Assembly: GCF_014650995.1 (NCBI RefSeq)
Contig: NZ_BMWA01000003.1
Span: 1 to 64,000, forward strand
Source of the DNA: Streptomyces viridiviolaceus
GTDB taxonomy: Bacteria; Actinomycetota; Actinomycetes; Streptomycetales; Streptomycetaceae
DNA: 64,000 nt
Direction: 5' to 3'
Shown: positions 55,572-64,000 of the stretch, in pieces
How the letters are laid out: each line of letters starts with the position of its first letter
Position numbering within the stretch: position 1 is the stretch's first letter
Position numbers and translations under genes: made by a program
The notes under the pieces: model-generated
The model's input: only the letters and a program-made list of their open reading frames with translations
The model's database searches: none
Told to the model about the DNA's origin: nothing

Positions 55572-56960
55572 TCAGCCCCCGTAGGCGGCGGCCGCGTCCG
55601 CCTCCAGCTTCGCCTGCGTGCCCGCGATGTCCTTCGGGTTCTTCAGGAAGTCCTGCAGGGCCTTCCACTCGCCCTTGCCGGGCGTGCCGCCGAACGCCTG
55701 CGGGGCCTGGTCGGACATGTCGAAGCGGAAGTCGTCGCCGGCCGCGAGCAGTGCCTCGGCCATCTTGCGCTGCACGTCGTTCGGGTACGCCGACGCGTCC
55801 ACGTTCTTGTTCGGCGAGAGGTAACCGCCCAGCTTCGCGTGGACCGTCGCCGCGTCCGGCGAGGCCAGGAAGGTGGCCAGGGCCTGCGCCGCCTTCGAGT
55901 CCTCCAGGATGACGGCCGCGTCGCCGCCGGAGACCACCGGCGCGGTGCCGCCCACGGCCGGGAACGGGAACACCTTGGCGTCCGTGCCGACCTTCGCCTT
56001 GGTCTCACCGATGTTGACCTGCACGAAGTCGCCCTCGTAGACCATGCCGGCCTTGGGCTGGTCGCCGCCGGTGAAGGTCTGCGTCACCGAGGCCGGGAAC
56101 TCCGTCTGGAGCGCGCCCTTCGCGCCGCCCGCGATGTAGTCCTTCTTGCCCCAGATCTCCGCGAGCGTGGTCAGGGCCTCCTTCACGGACGGGTCCGTCC
56201 ACTTGATCTCGTGCTTGGCCAGCTGGTCGTACTTCTCCGGGCCCGCCTGCGAGAGGTAGATGTTCTCGAACCAGTCGGTGAGGGTCCAGCCGTCCGCGCC
56301 GCCGACGGAGAACGGCGTGACCCCGGAGTCGTAGACGGTCTGCGCGGTGGTCAGCAGTTCGTCCCAGGTCTTCGGCTCCGAGGCGCCCGCGTTCTCGAAG
56401 ACCTGCGCGTTGTACCAGATCAGCGACTTGTTGGCGGCCTTGTAGTAGACGCCGTAACTCTTGCCGTCGACCTTGCCGATGTCCTGCCAGCCCTGCGAGT
56501 AGTTCTCGGCCAGCTCCTTGGTGGCCTCGGCGCCCAGCGGCTTGGCCCAGCCCTTGTCGACGGCCTGCTTGATGGCGCCGGGCTGCGGGAGCATCGCCAC
56601 GTCCGGCGGCTGCCCGCCCGCGATCTTGGAACCGAGGAAGTTGATGATCGGGTCCTGCGCGGGCACGAAGGTCACCTTGGCGCCGGTGCGCTTCTCGAAC
56701 TCGGCGAGGACCTGCTTGAAGTTCTTCTGCTCGGCGCCGGTCCAGACGGCGGCGACCTCCAGGGTCTCGCCGTCCAGCTTCGGGAGGGTGACGGAGGCCG
56801 CCGTCTCCTTGTCGCCGCTGCCCCGGCTGCCGCTGTCGTCCTTGTCGTCGTCGCCACCGCACGCGGTGAGCGAGAGCGCGAGCGCTCCCGCCGCGACGGC
56901 GGCCGCGACCCTGAGCGACGCGGCCCTGCGTGTCCGGATGGTGCTGATCGTGCTGCGCAT
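55572..56960 (-). CDS. Carbohydrate ABC transporter substrate-binding lipoprotein
   Basis: This 462-aa lipoprotein starts at ATG 56960. The signal peptide ends in the lipobox LSLTAC, followed by an acidic GGDDDKDDSG linker. The rest is a family-1 extracellular solute-binding fold (EFEKRTGAKVTFVPAQDP, GWTLTDWFENIYL, GAKGALQTEFP). It is the first gene of a three-gene importer operon without its own ATPase. The sugar is not deducible; alpha-glucoside or similar oligosaccharides are typical of this layout. Confidence 0.93.
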   Translation of the reverse strand: MRSTISTIRTRRAASLRVAAAVAAGALALSLTACGGDDDKDDSGSRGSGDKETAASVTLPKLDGETLEVAAVWTGAEQKNFKQVLAEFEKRTGAKVTFVPAQDPIINFLGSKIAGGQPPDVAMLPQPGAIKQAVDKGWAKPLGAEATKELAENYSQGWQDIGKVDGKSYGVYYKAANKSLIWYNAQVFENAGASEPKTWDELLTTAQTVYDSGVTPFSVGGADGWTLTDWFENIYLSQAGPEKYDQLAKHEIKWTDPSVKEALTTLAEIWGKKDYIAGGAKGALQTEFPASVTQTFTGGDQPKAGMVYEGDFVQVNIGETKAKVGTDAKVFPFPAVGGTAPVVSGGDAAVILEDSKAAQALATFLASPDAATVHAKLGGYLSPNKNVDASAYPNDVQRKMAEALLAAGDDFRFDMSDQAPQAFGGTPGKGEWKALQDFLKNPKDIAGTQAKLEADAAAAYGG

Positions 56961-56985
56961 CACTGCCCCGTTCTTCGTTCCTCGT

Positions 56986-57043
56986 CGAACGTTCGGCGCT
57001 GTCCCGTGCGGTCTGGTGTACGCCAGGGGGGTGGGGGCGGCAA
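56986..57043 (-). promoter_or_regulatory. Possible promoter and operator of the sugar importer
   Basis: On the minus strand TTGCCG (57043-57038) and TACACC (57020-57015) are separated by 17 nt, predicting a start near 57007. The leader then contains the palindrome CGAACGTTCG (56986-56995), a possible LacI-type half-operator pair. No regulator gene is adjacent. Confidence 0.35.
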
Positions 57044-57091
57044 GAGCGCGTCCCGTGTAAAGCTGAAGATCGTGACCGCGTCGTGACTCGT

Positions 57092-57272
57092 CGGAGCCTG
57101 CGGGCGTGTCGCGGGCCGCGCGGAGCCTGCGGGCGGTCGCGTGCCGCGCCGCGTGACCGCGGGCGGTCGTGCCTCCCCCCGTGCCTGAACGGCCTGGGAG
57201 TACCCCCAGGGCGGCACGGGTGGGCGACGGGGGTCCCCCCGGCTCGAGCGAAGCCGAGAGCGGGGGAGGCAT
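57092..57272. repeat. Intergenic repeat-rich region, dispersed element copy 3
   Basis: The gap between the binding-protein gene and the FHA-FtsK gene (56961-57376) has no coding frame I support. It carries a 15-bp direct repeat CGGAGCCTGCGGGCG (57092-57106 and 57121-57135). It also carries a CCTGGG/CCCAGG hairpin followed by the reversed GCACGGGTGGGC module and a CGGCT..AGCCG hairpin flanked by G/C runs (57190-57272). That last segment resembles a repeat I know to be abundant between Streptomyces genes. Confidence 0.65.
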
Positions 57273-57376
57273 CCCGGTGGCGCCGGGCTGCGCGACTCAT
57301 TTCCGGCCCGCACCGACGCCGGGCAACCCGTCGGCGCCGACCAGGCAACCGACCCTGCCCGAACCCACGCCGCGCA

Positions 57377-60300
57377 CTACAGCAGCGACGGCACCTCCGC
57401 CGCCGCGACCTCCCGCGCCGCCCGGTCCAACGCGCTGGCCAGCAACGCCAGATCGGTCGGCCCGTTCCCCAACTCCCGCACGGGCCGCCGGGCCGGCGGG
57501 TCCCCCATCCGGTGCCACTCCAGCGGCACCACCGTGGGCCGCAGGGTCGCCGTCCGCGGGATGCGCCCCGTGACCCGGCCCGCCTGGAACACCACGGACC
57601 GGCCCTCCGCGCCGGCCAGCCGCCCCCGGCCGGGCGCCGGTTCGTCCGGACCCGGCGCCGGCGCGTCGAGCGTGACCCGCAGCGCGGCCCGGCGGGCCGG
57701 TTCAGTCTGGGCCGTGCGGCCCCCGGGGCCGGTGGCGGCCACCAGGTGCACGCCGAGCCGCTCGCCCTCCCGCGCGACGGCCTCCAGTGCCCGCATCACC
57801 GAACCCGCGGCGGGCCGTCCGGGTGATCCCAGCGGGGGAGTGACGAGCGCGTCCAGGTCGTCCACGACCACGACCAGCCGGGGCAGCGGCGGCGCGGCCT
57901 CGGCCCGGCGCCGGGCCGCTCCCGGCCGCAGCCGCAGGGTGGAACTCGGCGGGGCCTCGAGGTCCCCGGCGTCGGGCCCGGAGGCCTCCGCCGCCGGGGC
58001 CGACGTACCGCGTGAGACCGCCGTGCGCTGGGGGACCAGCCGGCCGGAGACCTCGCGCCCGGTGTGCCACTCGGCGAAGTCCGACCGGCCGACCAGCTCG
58101 GCGCGCCGCTTCAGCTCGGCGCTCAGCGACTGCGCGAACTCCCGCATGCGCACCGGATCGTTGGCGGTCAGGTGGGTGGTGACGTGCGGCACGTCCGTGC
58201 ACACGCGCAGGCCCTCGCCGTGGCCGCCGCCCGCGCCCACGCTGTCCCGGCCGTCCATCAGGACGATGCCGAGGCGGTCGGGGCGCTCGGCGGAGGCGAG
58301 CGAGGCGACGACCGCGCGCAGCAGCTCCGTACGGCCGCTGCCGGGCGGCCCCTCGATCAACAGGTGCGGTCCCTCGGCGGCGAGGTCCACCGCGACCGGG
58401 CCGCGGGGCCCGGCGCCCAGCACGGCGTGCGCGCGTCCGCCGAGCGCCTCGGCGTCGTCGGCCGCGTCCGCCCAGCGGGCCATCAGGGACGCCGGTGTGG
58501 CGCGGGCCAGGCCCAGTTCGTCGAGGAGCCGGGCCGCCTGGGGCAGCGGCGCCGACACGCGTGCGTGCCGCTCGCCCGCCTGGCCGTCCGTGCGCAGCGG
58601 CGCCATCGCGCGGGCGAACCGCTCCGCCCACGCCGGTGAGACGGCGTCCACGGTGCCGAGGGTGCCGTGGCCGACCGGGCCGGGGGACCCTCCCGAGCGC
58701 GCGACGCGCAGCAGCCGCAGGGCCGTCGCCACGTCCCCGCTGAGCAGCGCGACGGCACCGCACTCGCCGAACACCGGCGACACCGCGCAGGCCGCCTCGT
58801 ACGTCTCCGCCACCGGTGACACCGGGGAGGCGGCCGGTGTCTCGGCGAGGCACACCACGTGGATGCCGGCGCGTGGGCCCTCCAGGGCCAGCCTCGCCAC
58901 CGCCTCGCGCACGTCGGCTCCGCCGGGGTCCCCGTCGACGACGAGGACGGTGTACGGCCCCGCGAAGGCGTCGGCCGGGTCGGCCCCGTCGTCCGCCCGT
59001 GCCCAGGAGGGCCGCCGAGCCTCCCGGTCCGTCGTCTCCCGGCCGGACGCGCCCCGCCCGTCCGGGCCGGGCGGCATCTCGTGGGCCGAGGCCGTGGGCT
59101 GCGCCGGTATCGCGCGGGCGGGCGCCGGCGGGTGTGCCCCGGCCCTCGCGTCGGCCAGGTGGTCCTCCAGCCTGCGCAGGAGTTCGTGGGTGCGGGCGCC
59201 GGCCTGCTCCCGGTCGTAGGCGAGCAGCAGCCGGCAGTCCTGGCCGTGCCCCGGACGCACGTGCGGCAGCCAGCCCAGCCAGGACCATTCGGCGGTCCGC
59301 TCGGCGAGCGGGCGGGAGCGGTCCGCGCTGAGCAGGACGATCTCCAGCGCCGCGGGGGAGTGCAGCGCGGCGAGCTGGGCCAGCACAGCGCGGGCCAGGC
59401 CGGACAGCCGCGCGCGGGGGCCGGCCAGGCCGAGCGCCCCGACCTCGCGCAGCCCGGCGGTCACCGGTACCGCGGGCAGTGGGGCCGAGCCGCCGGGCGC
59501 CACCCGGTCGGCCGTGCCCAGCCGCACGGTGAGCGCCTCGGGGTGTCCCGGCGCGCGCTCCCACAGCCGGGCGCCGGGGCCCAGCGCCGTCAGCAGCAGG
59601 GCGGCGGGGTCCGGCCAGGTCTCCGGCGCCGGGGAGCCGCCGGCCGGGGCGGGTGCCGCGGCGTCGGCCGTCTCCTCGTCGTACGCCCCGGACCCGGCTG
59701 TGTCCTGTGCTGCGCGCCCGCTCGCCAGCCGCCGGGCCCATGCGCCGAGCCCTCCGCGCCTGCGCACGCCCTGCGGCACGTCGGTGCCCCGCAGCGGGGT
59801 GCCCTTGCGCGTGGTGCCGCCGGGGGCACCGGCCTGCGTGGCCCCGCCGAACGTGCCCGTGCCGCTGTGGGTGGCGTCCGTGCCGGGGGCCGGCCGGGGT
59901 GCTCCTTCGAGGGACGTCGCGCGCCGCGCGTCCGCCGGGGGGACCGCGCCACCGCTCTCGATGCGCGGTGCTCCGCTCTGACCGGGCACCAGGGGCCGTC
60001 CGGTCGCCGGGTTCCGGGGGGCTGCCGGGACCTGCGGGGCCAGTGGGCCCTGTGCCGTCCAGGGGCCCTGTCCGGCCCCCGGGCCCTGACCGGGCACCCG
60101 TTCCTGATCGCGCGCAGGAGCCCGGCCCGGTGCCGGGGGCGGCGCCGTCTGCCCCGGGGCTTCCGGCGCCGGGCCGACGCCGTGGCCCGCCGTGCCGTAC
60201 GCGCGGTGCGTGCGCTCGGCGGGATGCTCCGCCCCGTCGGCCACGCGCGCGTGGGTGACCTCGTCGCCGTCGGAGTCCGCGGCGCTCAGGCGCACGTGCC

Positions 60301-60946
60301 CCTCCCCGTCCGGCGTCGTCTCCAGCCGCGCCCCCGCCCCCTGGGCCGGGACCAGCCGCAGCGCCGACTCCCCGATGCGCAGCAGCGCCCCCGGCACGAA
60401 GCGGACCGGGCGCGTGCCCACGGGGGCGCCGTCCAGCATGGTGCCGTTGGTGGAGCCGAGGTCGGCGACCGAGACGCGGCCGTCGGCGCCGACGGTCACG
60501 GCGCAGTGGATCCGGGAGACGTCCGGGTCGTCGAGCGCGACGTCGGCGTCGGCGGAGCGGCCGAGCTGGATCTGCCCGCCGTGCAGCAGGTGGACCCCGC
60601 CCGCGTCGGGCCCGGCGACCACGTGGAGCTGGGCGGTGGCGTCGGCCGGCTCGGTGTGCGGGTCGGGCTCGCCGGGGGCGCCCAGGCAGAGCACGGCGCC
60701 GTCGATCAGCGGGGGCTCGCCCAGGGTGCAGCGCTGGGCGTCCAGCCGCTGCGCGCCGGCGTAGAGCACGACCGGGCCGGTGCCCTGGGCGTCGGCGCCG
60801 GGGACCGCCGCGGCCAGCGCGGAGGCGACCGCGGCCAGGGCCGTGCCGGCGGGCGCCGTGACCAGCACGTCGCAGCTCGCGGCCCGGGCCCGCGCCGGCA
60901 CGGCGAACGGGCCCAGCGGGTCTACGACGGTCAGCCGGATCTGCAT
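57377..60946 (-). CDS. FHA-FtsK/SpoIIIE domain protein (EssC-like)
   Basis: This 1,189-aa protein starts at ATG 60946. The N-terminal ~90 residues form a small beta/ubiquitin-like region. A canonical FHA domain follows at ~105-200 (LGRSADADVALDDPDVSRIHC, DLGSTNGTMLDG), then a ~280-residue Pro/Gly-rich linker. The C-terminal half is FtsK/SpoIIIE-like, with P-loop GPPGSGRT near residue 866 (Arg for the usual Lys) and Walker B LVVVVDDLDAL. FHA plus FtsK is the EssC layout of type VII secretion, but no WXG100 gene is near. It is divergent from pkaA, so its FHA domain may read phosphothreonines made by PkaA/PkaB. Confidence 0.83.
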   Translation of the reverse strand: MQIRLTVVDPLGPFAVPARARAASCDVLVTAPAGTALAAVASALAAAVPGADAQGTGPVVLYAGAQRLDAQRCTLGEPPLIDGAVLCLGAPGEPDPHTEPADATAQLHVVAGPDAGGVHLLHGGQIQLGRSADADVALDDPDVSRIHCAVTVGADGRVSVADLGSTNGTMLDGAPVGTRPVRFVPGALLRIGESALRLVPAQGAGARLETTPDGEGHVRLSAADSDGDEVTHARVADGAEHPAERTHRAYGTAGHGVGPAPEAPGQTAPPPAPGRAPARDQERVPGQGPGAGQGPWTAQGPLAPQVPAAPRNPATGRPLVPGQSGAPRIESGGAVPPADARRATSLEGAPRPAPGTDATHSGTGTFGGATQAGAPGGTTRKGTPLRGTDVPQGVRRRGGLGAWARRLASGRAAQDTAGSGAYDEETADAAAPAPAGGSPAPETWPDPAALLLTALGPGARLWERAPGHPEALTVRLGTADRVAPGGSAPLPAVPVTAGLREVGALGLAGPRARLSGLARAVLAQLAALHSPAALEIVLLSADRSRPLAERTAEWSWLGWLPHVRPGHGQDCRLLLAYDREQAGARTHELLRRLEDHLADARAGAHPPAPARAIPAQPTASAHEMPPGPDGRGASGRETTDREARRPSWARADDGADPADAFAGPYTVLVVDGDPGGADVREAVARLALEGPRAGIHVVCLAETPAASPVSPVAETYEAACAVSPVFGECGAVALLSGDVATALRLLRVARSGGSPGPVGHGTLGTVDAVSPAWAERFARAMAPLRTDGQAGERHARVSAPLPQAARLLDELGLARATPASLMARWADAADDAEALGGRAHAVLGAGPRGPVAVDLAAEGPHLLIEGPPGSGRTELLRAVVASLASAERPDRLGIVLMDGRDSVGAGGGHGEGLRVCTDVPHVTTHLTANDPVRMREFAQSLSAELKRRAELVGRSDFAEWHTGREVSGRLVPQRTAVSRGTSAPAAEASGPDAGDLEAPPSSTLRLRPGAARRRAEAAPPLPRLVVVVDDLDALVTPPLGSPGRPAAGSVMRALEAVAREGERLGVHLVAATGPGGRTAQTEPARRAALRVTLDAPAPGPDEPAPGRGRLAGAEGRSVVFQAGRVTGRIPRTATLRPTVVPLEWHRMGDPPARRPVRELGNGPTDLALLASALDRAAREVAAAEVPSLL

Positions 60947-61388
60947 CGCCGTCAGCGGTCCCTTCGCGCGGGCGCCCGCGCATCGGGGACGAAGCCACTC
61001 TCCGCGGTCCCCCACCGCGGACTTCCCCCACCGCCACACGAGCACGTCGGCCAGTACTGGAGGCATCCTCGCACCTGCCACCGACAACGTGCCCGCCGCC
61101 CGCCGCCGAATGATCTTGATTGGTCGCCTCTGCCCGCAAAAGTGCCTGGCCGGTGCCCCCTGAATGATCGAATGGCGCCCGCTTGAGATCGGTCACGTTC
61201 GGGCCCGGCAACCAACGGACCGGGTCGAGCGTCTTTCCTTCGAACATGTACCGGAACCGGACGTAAGACGCACCGGTGGACCAACGGGAACCACAGGAAG
61301 AGGACAGCCGGTGCCGCGCCCGGCGGCACTACAGTGGGTCGGAAACAGTGGGTCGGAACAAGCCAGCAAGCAACAGGGAGCGCATGAC
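60947..61388. promoter_or_regulatory. Divergent control region of FHA-FtsK and pkaA genes
   Basis: This 442-bp gap contains no supported gene. It includes a hairpin CCGCGGT/ACCGCGG (61002-61008 with 61014-61020). A TACAGT -10 candidate (61330-61335) starts an exact 14-bp tandem repeat ACAGTGGGTCGGAA (61331-61344 and 61345-61358), 30 bp before the pkaA start. A GGGAG ribosome site lies 8 nt before the pkaA GTG. Confidence 0.45.
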
Positions 61389-63107
61389 GTGCGGCCGGTA
61401 GGCAGCAAGTACCTCCTCGAGGAGCCGCTCGGTCGCGGCGCCACGGGGACCGTCTGGCGAGCCCGCCAGCGGGAGACCGCGGGGGCCGAGGCGGCCGTGC
61501 CCGGACAGCCAGGCGAGACCGTCGCGATCAAGGTCCTCAAGGAGGAGCTCGCGAACGACGCCGACGTCGTGATGCGCTTCCTGCGGGAGCGTTCCGTCCT
61601 GCTCCGGCTGACCCACCCCAACATCGTCCGGGTCCGCGACCTGGTCGTCGAAGGTGATCTGCTGGCGCTGGTCATGGACCTCGTCGACGGCCCCGACCTG
61701 CACCGCTACCTGCGCGAGAACGGTCCCTTCAGCCCCGTCGCCGCCGCGCTGCTCACCGCCCAGATCGCCGACGCGCTGGCCGCCAGCCACGCCGACGGCG
61801 TCGTCCACCGCGACCTGAAGCCGGCCAACGTCCTGCTCAAGCAGGACGGCGGCGAGATGCACCCGATGCTCACCGACTTCGGCATCGCCCGCCTCGCCGA
61901 CTCACCCGGCCTCACCCGCACCCACGAGTTCGTCGGCACGCCCGCGTACGTGGCGCCGGAGTCCGCCGAGGGCCGCCCGCAGACCTCCGCCGTCGACATC
62001 TACGGCGCCGGCATCCTGCTCTACGAGCTGGTCACCGGCCGTCCGCCGTTCTCCGGCGGCTCCGCGCTGGAGGTCCTGCACCAGCACCTGAGCGCCGAAC
62101 CGCGCCGGCCCTCCACCGTCCCCGACCCGCTGTGGACGGTCATAGAGCGCTGCCTGCGCAAGAACCCCGACGAGCGGCCCAGCGCCGAGAACCTGGCGCG
62201 CGGCCTGCGCGTCGTCGCCGAGGGCATCGGCGTGCACGCGAACAGCGCGCAGATCGGCGCCGCCGAGAACGTCGGAGCGCTCCTCGCCCCCGACCCGGCC
62301 CCCGCCCCGGTGCCGGGCGCCCCCGGTGCCGCCGACCCGACGCAGGTCCTGCCGCAGAACCCGGGCGGCGCCTACGACCCCAACGCCGCGACCAGCGTCA
62401 TGCCGCAGACCGGCAACCCCGCGGGCGCCGCCGACCCCACCGCCGTCCTGCCGAACCGCGGCGCCGCCGACCCGACCGCCGTCATGCCGCCGGTGCCCCC
62501 GGGGCAGCCGGGCGGGCCGGGGCAGGGCGGGCAGCCCGGCGGCCCCGAGGACCCGCACCCCTGGCAGAACCAGCTGCGCGCCGCCCGCGACCGCAACGAG
62601 CAGACGCAGGTCCAGTACCTCGACCCGAACGAGGACCCGCTGCGCCGCCGCCCCCAGCGCCAGGTCGCCCGGCCGCAGCGGCAGCCCGGGCCCGCGCCGC
62701 GCGCCCCCCAGCAGCCGCCGCAGGGCTACGGCTATCCGCAGCAGCCCCAGCCGCAGCGGTACGCCAATCCGCAGCCCCAGCAGCCCCAGCAGCCCCAGCA
62801 GCCCCAGCAACCCCAGCGGTACGCCCCGCCGCCCGCGCCCGAGCCCCAGCGGCCCAGGCGCGAGCCCCGGCCGCCCCGCCAGCGCAGCGCCAACCCGATG
62901 CGCATCCCCGGCCTCGGCTGCCTCAAGGGATGCCTCTTCACGATCGTCATCCTGTTCGTGGCCGGCTGGCTGATCTGGGAGCTGAGCCCGCTGCAGGACT
63001 GGATCGGCACCGGCAAGGGTTACTGGGACCAGCTCAGCGACTGGTTCGACACCGTGACCGGATGGATCGGGGACCTGGGCGGCGGCGGGAGCTCGGGCGG
63101 CAACTGA
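61389..63107 (+). CDS. pkaA: Hanks-type Ser/Thr protein kinase PkaA
   Basis: This 572-aa kinase starts at GTG 61389 (MRPVGSKYLLEEPLGRGATG) behind GGGAG. The kinase domain (1-270) has the glycine loop GRGATGTVW, Lys in VAIKVL, HRDLKPANVLL, DFG and the APE-type VAPES. A Pro/Gln-rich linker with PQQ repeats (~300-500) follows, then one transmembrane helix (CLFTIVILFVAGWLIWEL) and a ~35-residue outside tail. I assign pkaA from its similarity to, and pairing with, the S. coelicolor PkaA/PkaB genes. It is upstream of pkaB and divergent from an FHA protein. Confidence 0.9.
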   Translation: MRPVGSKYLLEEPLGRGATGTVWRARQRETAGAEAAVPGQPGETVAIKVLKEELANDADVVMRFLRERSVLLRLTHPNIVRVRDLVVEGDLLALVMDLVDGPDLHRYLRENGPFSPVAAALLTAQIADALAASHADGVVHRDLKPANVLLKQDGGEMHPMLTDFGIARLADSPGLTRTHEFVGTPAYVAPESAEGRPQTSAVDIYGAGILLYELVTGRPPFSGGSALEVLHQHLSAEPRRPSTVPDPLWTVIERCLRKNPDERPSAENLARGLRVVAEGIGVHANSAQIGAAENVGALLAPDPAPAPVPGAPGAADPTQVLPQNPGGAYDPNAATSVMPQTGNPAGAADPTAVLPNRGAADPTAVMPPVPPGQPGGPGQGGQPGGPEDPHPWQNQLRAARDRNEQTQVQYLDPNEDPLRRRPQRQVARPQRQPGPAPRAPQQPPQGYGYPQQPQPQRYANPQPQQPQQPQQPQQPQRYAPPPAPEPQRPRREPRPPRQRSANPMRIPGLGCLKGCLFTIVILFVAGWLIWELSPLQDWIGTGKGYWDQLSDWFDTVTGWIGDLGGGGSSGGN

Positions 63108-63238
63108 CCCCCGACGGGCCGCGCTCCCCCCGAGTCTGGAGATTTGTCGACAACTGGCGGGGGATTTCCGCCTCCACGGTGAAGGTCGGCTCCGCGGACG
63201 CGTAGTTTTGTCGGCAACACGCGTCGGTAGGAGCAGTC

Positions 63239-64000
63239 TTGGCACGGAAGATCGGCAGCCGGTACACCGCCCACCAGATCCTCGGACGGGGCAGCGCCGG
63301 CACGGTGTGGCTGGGCGAGGGGCCCGAGGGCCCCGTCGCGATCAAGCTGCTGCGCGAGGACCTGGCGTCCGACCAGGAGCTCGTCGGCCGCTTCGTGCAG
63401 GAGCGGACCGCCCTGCTCGGCCTCGAACACCCGCACGTCGTCTCCGTGCGCGACCTCGTGGTCGACGGGAACGACCTGGCTCTGGTCATGGACCTGGTGC
63501 GCGGCACGGACCTGCGCACCCGCCTGGACCGGGAGCGCCGCCTCGCGCCCGAGGCCGCGGTGGCCGTCGTCGCCGACATCGCGGACGGGCTGGCCGCCGC
63601 GCATGCCGCCGGAGTGGTGCACCGCGACGTCAAGCCGGAGAACGTGCTGCTGGACATGCAGGGCCCGCTCGGCCCCGGCGGCTCGCACCGCGCCCTGCTG
63701 ACGGACTTCGGTGTGGCCAAACTCATCGACACCCCGCGGCGCACCCGCACGACGAAGATCATCGGCACCCCCGACTACCTCGCCCCGGAGATCGTCGAGG
63801 GCCTGCCGCCCCGGGCCGCGGTCGACATCTACGCGCTGGCCACGGTCCTGTACGAGCTGCTGGCCGGCTTCACGCCGTTCGGCGGCGGCCACCCGGGCGC
63901 CGTGCTGCGCCGCCATGTGACCGAGACGGTCGTCCCCCTCCCCGGCATCCCGGACGAGCTGTGGCAGCTGATCGTGCAGTGCCTGGCCAAGGCGCCGGCC
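63239..64000 (+). CDS. pkaB: Hanks-type Ser/Thr protein kinase PkaB, 5' part
   Basis: An open frame of 254 codons runs from TTG 63239 to the window edge, beginning (M)ARKIGSRYTAHQILGRGSAG. The rare TTG is chosen because GGAG lies 6 nt upstream and the first residues already form the kinase N-lobe; no ATG or GTG is available near it. Motifs: Gly loop GRGSAGTVW, Lys in VAIKLL, HRDVKPENVLL, DFG and LAPEI. It is partial, lacking the C-terminal part. It follows pkaA by 131 bp and is probably co-regulated. Confidence 0.92.
   Translation, partial: MARKIGSRYTAHQILGRGSAGTVWLGEGPEGPVAIKLLREDLASDQELVGRFVQERTALLGLEHPHVVSVRDLVVDGNDLALVMDLVRGTDLRTRLDRERRLAPEAAVAVVADIADGLAAAHAAGVVHRDVKPENVLLDMQGPLGPGGSHRALLTDFGVAKLIDTPRRTRTTKIIGTPDYLAPEIVEGLPPRAAVDIYALATVLYELLAGFTPFGGGHPGAVLRRHVTETVVPLPGIPDELWQLIVQCLAKAPA

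Noticed and set aside
62700..62830. PQQ-coding DNA repeats in pkaA as an independent repeat element
   Set aside because: They are in frame and explained by the Pro/Gln-rich juxtamembrane linker of the kinase.

Overview
The window is a high-GC actinobacterial chromosome segment, almost certainly Streptomyces. The evidence is the very GC-rich third codon positions, frequent GTG starts, and the blocks mtnA-mtrA-mtrB-lpqB, hpf, secA, the 1,646-residue NAD-glutamate dehydrogenase, ohrR-ohr and the paired PkaA/PkaB-type kinases. From memory the order resembles the S. coelicolor/S. lividans core chromosome; no comparison was run. Nearly every gene reads as core or cell-envelope. I see no insertion sequence, phage, tRNA or CRISPR array.

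Layout. 1-120: 3' end of a 5S rRNA with its terminator, so an rRNA operon ends at the left edge. 155-5798 (minus): a tightly overlapping membrane/MoxR operon (membrane protein, DUF4129, DUF4350, MoxR ATPase, DUF58). 5939-11665 (plus): mtnA, mtrA, mtrB, lpqB. 11788-14706 (plus): ComF-type phosphoribosyltransferase, long-form ribosome hibernation factor, LuxR-family response regulator. 14719-16630 (minus): YcaQ-like protein and a GNAT acetyltransferase. 16911-19727: secA, then an Rv3235-like protein carrying a 120-bp in-frame duplication, a DUF6912 protein, a HAD phosphatase and the large glutamate dehydrogenase (22920-27860).

27989-53165 is mostly cell-surface glycopolymer machinery. It holds two GT2 glycosyltransferases, four large proteins with an N-terminal GT2-type domain fused to a TagF-type (poly)glycerophosphotransferase domain, a TagGH-like two-gene ABC exporter, galE and four polytopic membrane proteins of probable GT-C type. 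Interspersed are a TetR regulator (divergent from the exporter, with a palindromic operator in the exporter promoter), an ADP-ribosylglycohydrolase and the organic-peroxide pair ohrR-ohr. The four fusion proteins differ in which half keeps its catalytic residues, the most intriguing observation here. A plausible model is that GalE supplies UDP-sugars, the GT2/GT-C/TagF-like proteins build and decorate a teichoic-acid-like polymer, and the ABC pair exports it.

53308-56960 (minus): a carbohydrate ABC importer (lipoprotein, MalF-like permease with a large insertion, MalG-like permease). 57377-60946 (minus): an FHA-FtsK/EssC-like protein, divergent from two Hanks-type kinases. The second kinase starts at TTG (63239) and runs off the right edge.

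Non-coding structure: tandem repeats fill two convergent intergenic regions (about 29589-29905 and 41974-42339). A family of Streptomyces-type intergenic repeats recurs near 15979-16049, 29589-29905 and 57190-57272. A candidate MtrA site lies just upstream of mtrA (7057-7071), and several genes have a -10-like hexamer placed 6-8 nt before the start codon, suggesting leaderless transcripts.
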